Assembly: GCA_913054565.1 (NCBI GenBank) | Contig: CAJXHW010000003.1 | Coordinates: forward strand, 1 to 20,319 | Origin: an uncultured Kordia sp. | GTDB taxonomy: Bacteria; Bacteroidota; Bacteroidia; Flavobacteriales; Flavobacteriaceae | Direction: 5' to 3' | DNA: 20,319 nt | Shown here: one piece after another, positions 7,669 to 13,215 of the stretch | Layout: every line of letters begins with the position of its first letter | Numbering within the stretch: position 1 is the stretch's first letter | Made by a program: the position numbers and the translations under genes | The notes under the pieces: generated by a model | Database searches by the model: none | What the model was told of the DNA's origin: nothing | Seen by the model: only the letters and a program-made list of their open reading frames with translations

Positions 7669-7709
7669 TATTAGTATGTAAAATAAGTTTTTAATAATCG
7701 TTGTTTAAG

Positions 7710-8762
7710 TTAAGCTACGGTTCCTTGGCAACTACTTCCTGCTCCAGCAGTACAGCCATAGCAGTGTTGAGATGTTATAATTTTTCTGTTTTGTAATAGC
7801 TCTTCATGATAATCGCTAATGTGTTTTACTTTGCTGGCAACTTTTAACTCTAACATCTGATTAAAGTCGCAATCATACAGCCAACCATCCCAACTTACAG
7901 AAATGGTGTTGGTACACATCACACTTTTTACTGCTTCTGGGTTATAAGCATCTACTAAAGCATACATATAATCTTCATAGTTGTCAGATGCAATTAGATA
8001 GTCTAAAAATCTACTTATAGGTAAATTCGTTATAGCAAATAGATTATGAAACCGAATGTTAAAATCCTTTAGTAAAGCTTTTTTAAAGTCTACTTCCAAC
8101 CCTTTTTGATCACCTGGTAAAAAAGCCCCAGACGGGTTATAAACTAAATCTAATCGTAAACTACTATCGGGCATTCCGTAACCAACTGCGTTTAACTCTT
8201 GTAATGCTTTAATAGATTTATCAAAAACTCCATCACCTCGTTGTTTGTCAGTTTTTCCTTGTGTCCAATGTGGCATAGAAGATACGACATGAACATTATG
8301 TTTTTTAAAGAACAGAGGCAAATCATGATACGTTTTGTTAGCTCTAATTATAGTAAGATTAGAGCGCACAATAAAATCTTTAATTCCTGCTTTTGATGCC
8401 TCTTCAACAAACCATCTAAACTCTGGATTCATTTCTGGTGCACCACCTGTCAAATCTAAGGTATGTGCGCCAGTCTTTTTTATGACCTCTAAACATTGCA
8501 ACATGGTGTTACGAGTCATGATTTCTTTACGATCAGGGCCAGCGTCTACATGACAATGTTCACACACTTGGTTACACATATACCCCAAGTTGATTTGTAA
8601 AATCTCTAATTTGTTTGGGGTTAATGGAAACTGATTGGTCTCCGCAATTTTGTTTTTGAAAGTTGGTAACTCACCATTTGCAAAAATCCCATTAGATAAA
8701 AACTCCAACTGTTTATTAGAATTTGCTAAGTCACTTTCTCGTTTATGTAAAGATTTTATCAT
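7710..8762 (-). CDS. arsS: Arsenosugar biosynthesis radical SAM protein ArsS
   Basis: A 350-residue radical SAM enzyme. The family is known to couple dimethylarsenic to a 5'-deoxyadenosyl group derived from SAM, giving dimethylarsinoyl-5'-deoxyadenosine, the committed step to arsenosugars. The [4Fe-4S]-binding CX3CX2C motif is at C63, C67 and C70 (GYMCNQVCEHCHVDAG). The SAM-contact segment LTGGAPEMNPEF follows. The C-terminal DUF3641-type part has further Cys (MCTNTISVSWDG, LYDCDFN, QHCYGCTAGAGSSCQG at about 333-347), probably for auxiliary clusters or arsenic binding. Some relatives encode selenocysteine near the C-terminus; here the codons are ordinary Cys and the gene ends in TAA with no in-frame TGA. 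The start ATG at 8762 lies 33 bases after the CMD-like gene, and the two are probably co-transcribed. Confidence 0.92.
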   Translation of the reverse strand: MIKSLHKRESDLANSNKQLEFLSNGIFANGELPTFKNKIAETNQFPLTPNKLEILQINLGYMCNQVCEHCHVDAGPDRKEIMTRNTMLQCLEVIKKTGAHTLDLTGGAPEMNPEFRWFVEEASKAGIKDFIVRSNLTIIRANKTYHDLPLFFKKHNVHVVSSMPHWTQGKTDKQRGDGVFDKSIKALQELNAVGYGMPDSSLRLDLVYNPSGAFLPGDQKGLEVDFKKALLKDFNIRFHNLFAITNLPISRFLDYLIASDNYEDYMYALVDAYNPEAVKSVMCTNTISVSWDGWLYDCDFNQMLELKVASKVKHISDYHEELLQNRKIITSQHCYGCTAGAGSSCQGTVA

Positions 8763-8795
8763 TTGGGGTAGTTTTTAAATAATGTAAGGAGTTGC

Positions 8796-9131
8796 TTACA
8801 TTTCTAATTTATTTACTTTATTCATCATTTGTACACCGTGTACCAAAGTTGCACCACTTTTTATAGCTGCTCCAACATGTAGGGCTTCCATCATTTCTTC
8901 TTTGGTTATTCCGCGTTGTAAACCGTCCTTAGTGTAGGCATCAATACAGTATGGGCATTGTTCAGTATGAGCAACTGCTAAAGCAATTAATGATTTTTCA
9001 CGTGCTGTTAAAGCGCCTTCTTCAAAAACCTTTCCATAATATTCAAAAAACTTATTACCAAGTTCCTCATTCCATTCCGTAATATTTCCAAATTTTCTTA
9101 AATCTGCTGGATCGTAGTATGTTTTAGCCAT
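8796..9131 (-). CDS. Arsenosugar biosynthesis-associated peroxidase-like (CMD/AhpD family) protein
   Basis: A 111-residue carboxymuconolactone decarboxylase/AhpD-fold protein, first gene of the minus-strand cluster. It has the family helix LTAREKSLIALAVAH and the redox motif CPYC (C59, C62). In AhpD the proton-relay His lies four residues after the second Cys; here that position is Tyr66 (CPYCIDAYT), so it is a variant of the peroxidase site. There is no signal peptide. CMD proteins of this type recur at the head of arsenosugar clusters, where reduction of pentavalent methylarsenic or protection of thiols is plausible but undemonstrated. It is divergent from the YgiQ-family gene, with 98 bases between the two start codons. 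A GTAAG/CTTAC inverted repeat lies both upstream (9170-9180) and across the stop codon (8784-8799). Confidence 0.87.
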   Translation of the reverse strand: MAKTYYDPADLRKFGNITEWNEELGNKFFEYYGKVFEEGALTAREKSLIALAVAHTEQCPYCIDAYTKDGLQRGITKEEMMEALHVGAAIKSGATLVHGVQMMNKVNKLEM

Positions 9132-9169
9132 AATATATATAATGATTTTGATGTAGTCGAGTAGTAAAA

Positions 9170-9186
9170 GTAAGTCTTACAAACTA
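9170..9186 (-). promoter_or_regulatory. Possible promoter/operator of the arsenosugar operon
   Basis: A perfect palindrome GTAAG-T-CTTAC (9170-9180), 39-49 bases upstream of the first cluster gene. It overlaps by one base a TAGTTTG element read on the minus strand (9186-9180), one base shorter than the Bacteroidetes -7 consensus TAnnTTTG. No TTG -33 element is seen at the right distance. It could be a regulator site placed over the start of transcription. No arsR-type regulator gene is present in the window. Confidence 0.25.
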
Positions 9187-9217
9187 AAATTAAAATATAT
9201 ATGTCAGATAAATACCC

Positions 9218-9225
9218 TATTTTTG
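9218..9225 (+). promoter_or_regulatory. Candidate -7 element upstream of the YgiQ-family gene
   Basis: TATTTTTG matches the Bacteroidetes -7 consensus TAnnTTTG and ends four bases before the ATG at 9230. If used, transcription would begin at or beside the start codon, giving a leaderless or nearly leaderless mRNA. There is no good TTG -33 element upstream, so confidence is low. Confidence 0.35.
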
Positions 9226-9229
9226 CAAA

Positions 9230-11224
9230 ATGAAGAATGAATTAAGGCTATCAGACTGGTTACCAACCACTAACAAGGAGGTTAAAATCCGGGGTTGGGA
9301 AGAATTAGATGTGATATTATTTAGTGGCGATGCTTATGTAGATCATCCATCTTTTGGGCCAGCGGTAATTGGTAGAATTATAGAAGATTGTGGTTTGCGT
9401 ATTGCTATTGTGCCTCAGCCATGTGTAACTGATAATTTGCAAGATTTTACAAAATTAGGAAAGCCTAATTTGTTTTTTGCAGTGACCTCTGGTACTATGG
9501 ATTCTATGGTGAGTAATTATACAGCATCAAAAAAGCAGCGTGATAAAGATGCGTATACGCCAAACGGCGATAAAGGGTTGCGTCCAGATTATGCAACTTC
9601 TGTGTATTCCAAGATTTTAAAAGAAAAATTCCCAGATGTACCTATCGTTATAGGAGGTATTGAAGCATCATTACGTCGTGTAACACACTATGATTATTGG
9701 AGTGATAAATTATCGCCAGATATTTTAACCACATCAAAAGCAGATTTATTGGTGTATGGTATGGGAGAGCAACCTTTGCGCGATATTATTGAGCTTTTGA
9801 AAAAAGGAGTTCCTTTTTCATCTTTAAAAACCATTAAACAAACGGCATATTTGCAGGATCGTTCTGAAGAATTGCCTAAAAACAAGAATTGGGACGCTGT
9901 AAGTATAGCTTCCCATGAAGATTGTTTAAAAGATAAGAAAACCTTTGCGTCAAATTTTAAAGTTATTGAGCAGGAGTCTAATAAAACCTTTGGAAATAGA
10001 ATTATTCAGCATGTAGGAGCTAATAGGTTGGTTATTAATCCGCCTTACCCAACGATGACTGAAAAAGAAATTGACAGCTCATTTGATTTACCTTACACAC
10101 GTTTGCCGCATCCTAAATACAATAAAAGAGGGCCAATATCTGCTTTTGAAATGATCAAGTTTTCTATAAACATTCATAGAGGGTGTTTTGGAGGGTGTAG
10201 CTTTTGTACTATCTCTGCACATCAAGGAAAATTTATTGCGAGTAGGAGTAAGGAGTCCATTATGAAAGAAGTGGACACTGTTGCAAATATGGATGACTTT
10301 AAAGGTTATTTTTCTGATATTGGAGGACCATCTGCAAACATGTATCAAATGAAAGGTAAGGTGCAATCTATCTGTGATAAGTGTGTGGCGCCTTCTTGTA
10401 TAAATCCTGTTATTTGCAGTAATTTAGATACGTCACATAAACCATTAACAGATATTTATAAATCGGTTGATAAGCATCCAAAGGTGAAAAAGTCATTTAT
10501 TGGAAGTGGAATTCGTTATGATATGTTGGTGCCTGAGTTTAATAAAAATGCAGATCCTAAAGAGCTGGAAGAGTACACCGAAGAGGTGATAACAAATCAT
10601 GTGTCAGGGCGTTTAAAAGTAGCCCCAGAACATACGTCTGATCCTGTTTTGAAATTGATGCGTAAGCCCTCATTTTCAAATTTCCATCAGTTTAAAAAGT
10701 TATTTGATAAAATTAACGTACGTAAGAAGTTGAACTTACAATTAATACCGTATTTTATATCAAGTCATCCAGCAAGTGAATTGGAGGATATGGCTAATTT
10801 GGCTGCAGAAACTAAGGATATGGGGTTTAAATTAGAGCAGGTTCAAGGTTTTACACCAACGCCAATGACCGTGGCAACGGTTATTTATTACAGTGGATAC
10901 CATCCGTATACGCTTAAGAAAATGAATACACCAAAAACCAAACAAGAAAAAGAAGATCAACATCGTTTTTTCTTTTGGTATAAGCCAGAAAATCAAAAAT
11001 GGATTAGAAATACGTTGAAGAAGGTTGGTCGTTTAGATTTAGTGGAACGTTTGTTGCCTAAAGATGAGGGGCAGATTAAACCATCATTTAAGAAAAGAGA
11101 TTCGAAAAACAAATCACAAAAAAAAGAGTTTGTAAGCGTATTGCCTAAAAAAGAGAGTAGTAAAAATTCTCGAGGTAAGAAGTCGTCCACTGAAAAGAAG
11201 TATAAAAAGAAAAGAAGACGCTAG
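9230..11224 (+). CDS. ygiQ: YgiQ-family radical SAM protein (UPF0313)
   Basis: A 664-residue radical SAM protein matching the usual YgiQ length and order. The N-terminal domain begins WLPTTNKEV and has a B12-binding-like layout (VILFSGDAYVDHPSFG, VPIVIGGIEASLRR). The central radical SAM core has the CX3CX2C motif at C319, C323 and C326 (HRGCFGGCSFCTISAHQG). After it come the conserved segments FSDIGGPSANMY and a second Cys group (CDKCVAPSCINPVIC), then VSGRLKVAPEHTS, LQLIPYFISSHP and VQGFTPTPMTVATV. The last 50 or so residues are a Lys/Arg/Ser tail, likely disordered and possibly nucleic-acid-binding. The substrate of YgiQ proteins is unknown. It is divergent from the arsenosugar operon, but nothing shows that it belongs to that pathway. 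Confidence 0.92.
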   Translation: MKNELRLSDWLPTTNKEVKIRGWEELDVILFSGDAYVDHPSFGPAVIGRIIEDCGLRIAIVPQPCVTDNLQDFTKLGKPNLFFAVTSGTMDSMVSNYTASKKQRDKDAYTPNGDKGLRPDYATSVYSKILKEKFPDVPIVIGGIEASLRRVTHYDYWSDKLSPDILTTSKADLLVYGMGEQPLRDIIELLKKGVPFSSLKTIKQTAYLQDRSEELPKNKNWDAVSIASHEDCLKDKKTFASNFKVIEQESNKTFGNRIIQHVGANRLVINPPYPTMTEKEIDSSFDLPYTRLPHPKYNKRGPISAFEMIKFSINIHRGCFGGCSFCTISAHQGKFIASRSKESIMKEVDTVANMDDFKGYFSDIGGPSANMYQMKGKVQSICDKCVAPSCINPVICSNLDTSHKPLTDIYKSVDKHPKVKKSFIGSGIRYDMLVPEFNKNADPKELEEYTEEVITNHVSGRLKVAPEHTSDPVLKLMRKPSFSNFHQFKKLFDKINVRKKLNLQLIPYFISSHPASELEDMANLAAETKDMGFKLEQVQGFTPTPMTVATVIYYSGYHPYTLKKMNTPKTKQEKEDQHRFFFWYKPENQKWIRNTLKKVGRLDLVERLLPKDEGQIKPSFKKRDSKNKSQKKEFVSVLPKKESSKNSRGKKSSTEKKYKKKRRR

Positions 11225-11245
11225 TATTGCTATTGAACAAAATAT

Positions 11246-11278
11246 AAAAAAAACCATCTTTAGTTAGATGGTTTTTTT
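11246..11278. terminator. Bidirectional terminator between ygiQ and the SPOR gene
   Basis: Stem CCATCT (11254-11259) and AGATGG (11266-11271) with a 6-base loop, extended by A7 (11247-11253) pairing with T7 (11272-11278). Read on either strand it is a GC-containing stem followed by a run of U, so it can end both converging transcripts. The stop codon of the SPOR gene (11260-11262) lies in the loop. Confidence 0.9.
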
Positions 11279-11679
11279 GTGGTTATTTTTTTGTTTTCAG
11301 GTTCAAATACAAATGCCCCAGGGTATTCTTTAGTAATTTGTAATAATGCTGCATCTGCTTCAAGTCTGTTGCGGTATTTGCCAATCCAAACCTTGTAATG
11401 TGGGGTTTGGTAAACAATGTCTGATTTGTAGTCTGTAAATTTTGTTTTGCAATTTGTCAAGGTCTTTCGAGCTGTATTAATGTCTCCTGAAATCACTTGA
11501 ATAGAATAGTAATTTTTAAGTTCGCCAGTCTTTAAAAGTTGTTTGCGTTTTTGTAATAATTGCTCAACTAAAGGGTCTTGCTCAATGGTCACTTGGCCGT
11601 CTTGACTATATGAATTTGACCAGGTGAATAAGGTTAGTGCGGTTGTTATAATTGTTTTATGCATATGTAAGCGGCTCAT
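11260..11679 (-). CDS. Small exported SPOR-domain protein
   Basis: A 139-residue protein from the ATG at 11679, or 134 from the ATG at 11664. The second start gives the cleaner signal peptide MHKTIITTALTLFTWSNSYSQ, while the first keeps five extra residues including an Arg. The mature part starts with a Gln/Leu/Lys-rich helix, and from about residue 58 it is a SPOR domain: YYSIQVISGD, then HYKVWIGKYRNRLEADAALLQI and GAFVFEPENK at the end. SPOR domains bind peptidoglycan strands stripped of stem peptides, so the protein probably acts in the periplasm at sites of wall remodelling. It is transcribed alone, from a promoter at 11697-11728, and its last codons form one arm of the terminator shared with ygiQ. 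Confidence 0.85.
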   Translation of the reverse strand: MSRLHMHKTIITTALTLFTWSNSYSQDGQVTIEQDPLVEQLLQKRKQLLKTGELKNYYSIQVISGDINTARKTLTNCKTKFTDYKSDIVYQTPHYKVWIGKYRNRLEADAALLQITKEYPGAFVFEPENKKITTKKPSN

Positions 11680-11696
11680 AATGAATTGTCTTTACA

Positions 11697-11728
11697 CAAA
11701 AGTACATTTTCTACTTGTTTTTGCTCAA
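11697..11728 (-). promoter_or_regulatory. Bacteroidetes-type promoter of the SPOR gene
   Basis: On the minus strand, TTG (11728-11726) is followed after 21 bases by TACTTTTG (11704-11697). This matches the flavobacterial TTG-N(17-23)-TAnnTTTG pattern. Transcription would start around 11690, about 12 bases before the first ATG and 27 before the second. Confidence 0.55.
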
Positions 11729-11803
11729 CCGTCAATCTTATTTAGAATTTATATAAATTAGGATTAACATTTCTATAACACTTAAAAAATCAATCTTAAA
11801 TAT

Positions 11804-11811
11804 TATTTTTG
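11804..11811 (+). promoter_or_regulatory. Candidate -7 element of the ACIII operon promoter
   Basis: TATTTTTG fits TAnnTTTG and lies 120 bases upstream of the actA start, predicting a 5' leader of roughly 115 bases. No clear TTG is found 17-23 bases upstream, so the assignment is weak. Downstream, the leader contains an inverted repeat TTTTTTCAA (11821-11829) and TTGAAAAAA (11854-11862). The remaining 11729-11931 sequence is AT-rich and shows nothing else recognisable. Confidence 0.35.
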
Positions 11812-11931
11812 TCGGAACAATTTTTTCAAAAGTGTGCTTTTTACCAGTTATACTTGAAAAAATCGTACCAAAAATGAAATCGTCCTGAATTAAATTACAG
11901 GGATTACTAATAAATTATAGATACATTACAG

Positions 11932-13185
11932 ATGAAACAGGTGAAACACCGTAATTCAACTTCTAAAGTTCTAGGTTTTTGCTTAGCAGTATTGCTAGCA
12001 TTTTCTACGTCAATTTTTGCTCAAGGCGATCCAGCTGCGGGTAAAGCATTGTTTAATTCTAATTGTGCGGCTTGTCATAAGTTAGATAAGGATATGACGG
12101 GGCCTGCGTTAAGAGGGGTTGCTGAACGTTTAGAGAAAGACTGGCTTTATGATTGGATTCGTAACAGTTCAAAAATGATTAAGGCAGGAGATCCGTATGC
12201 GGTTGAAATCTTTGAAAAGTATAATAAAACGCCAATGACAGCGTTTCCTCAGTTGTCTGATGCTGATTTGGATAATATTTTAGCGTATACTTCTGAAGAG
12301 AAAAAAGCTGCTCCAGTCCCTACGGCTACAACTTCAGGTTCTGATTCGGCAGATTCGGGTGTTGATATGAATTTGGTGTTAGGGTTGTTAGCTTTAATAC
12401 TTGTTGTGTTGGCAGTAATGTTGTTAATGGTGACTAAAACTTTAAATAACCTTGCTAAACAAGGTGGTGTTGAGGTTCCGGAAACAGATTCGATTTGGAA
12501 GAAGTTTGTGAAGAATCAATTTTTAGTATTGGTGTCAGTAATTGCGTTTATGTTGTTTGCTGGATATCATTTGTTTGGGTTCTTTATGCAGGTGGGTGTT
12601 GATCAAGGGTATCAGCCAGTTCAGCCAATACACTTTTCGCATAAAATTCATGCTGGTGATAATGGTATTGATTGTAAATACTGTCACTCTAGTGCTAGAG
12701 TTAGTAAAACATCGGGTATCCCTGCGTTAAATGTGTGTATGAATTGTCATAAAAATATTTCAGAAGTTGCAGAAACTACTGCGGATGCTGATTATTCAAA
12801 AGAGTTTTATGATAAGCAAATTCAAAAATTATATGATGCTGTAGGATGGGATGGTCGTGCGTATACAGGGGAGTCTAATCCGGTAAAATGGGTAAGAGTT
12901 CATAATTTGCCTGATTTCGCTTACTTTAACCATTCACAGCATGTTACTGTTGCTGGTGTTGCGTGTCAGAAATGTCATGGTCCTGTTGAGGAGATGGAAA
13001 TCTTAGAGCAGCATGCGCCATTAACAATGGGATGGTGTGTTAACTGTCATCGTGAAACAAATGTGAAGACAGAGGGTAATGAGTATTACGCTAAAATTCA
13101 CGAAGAATTGAAGAAAAAATATGGTGTTGACCAACTTACGATTGCTCAAATGGGTGGATTGGAATGTGGGAAATGTCACTATTAA
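11932..13185 (+). CDS. actA: Alternative complex III multihaem cytochrome c subunit ActA
   Basis: A 417-residue haem-rich subunit of the menaquinol:cytochrome c (or oxidase) oxidoreductase ACIII. A signal peptide (to about residue 31, SIFAQ) precedes an N-terminal monohaem cytochrome c domain with CAACH (45-49). Two hydrophobic segments (about 146-168 and 196-218) follow, then a pentahaem module with CKYCH (248-252), CMNCH (269-273), CQKCH (345-349), CVNCH (369-373) and CGKCH (412-416), one residue from the end. That makes six CXXCH motifs, one more than the usual five-haem ActA core. The haems should carry electrons from the ActB clusters toward ActE and the oxidase. It is the first gene of actABCDEF; actB starts 30 bases downstream. 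Confidence 0.93.
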   Translation: MKQVKHRNSTSKVLGFCLAVLLAFSTSIFAQGDPAAGKALFNSNCAACHKLDKDMTGPALRGVAERLEKDWLYDWIRNSSKMIKAGDPYAVEIFEKYNKTPMTAFPQLSDADLDNILAYTSEEKKAAPVPTATTSGSDSADSGVDMNLVLGLLALILVVLAVMLLMVTKTLNNLAKQGGVEVPETDSIWKKFVKNQFLVLVSVIAFMLFAGYHLFGFFMQVGVDQGYQPVQPIHFSHKIHAGDNGIDCKYCHSSARVSKTSGIPALNVCMNCHKNISEVAETTADADYSKEFYDKQIQKLYDAVGWDGRAYTGESNPVKWVRVHNLPDFAYFNHSQHVTVAGVACQKCHGPVEEMEILEQHAPLTMGWCVNCHRETNVKTEGNEYYAKIHEELKKKYGVDQLTIAQMGGLECGKCHY

Positions 13186-13215
13186 TAATAAAAGAAGTTA
13201 ATATCAATTAATAAT

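Noticed and set aside
4795..7712. Selenocysteine codons at the ends of ArsM or ArsS, as the 'selenodomain-associated' family names suggest
   Set aside because: Both genes end in TAA, the Cys codons are TGT or TGC, and no in-frame TGA followed by conserved coding sequence or a SECIS-like hairpin is present.
10088..10366. Minus-strand 92-codon frame inside the YgiQ-family gene
   Set aside because: It covers the radical SAM core of the true gene and has no plausible start context or domain.
9230..11224. YgiQ-family protein as a ninth member of the arsenosugar pathway
   Set aside because: It is transcribed divergently, and YgiQ proteins occur widely in bacteria without arsenosugar genes; only proximity links them.
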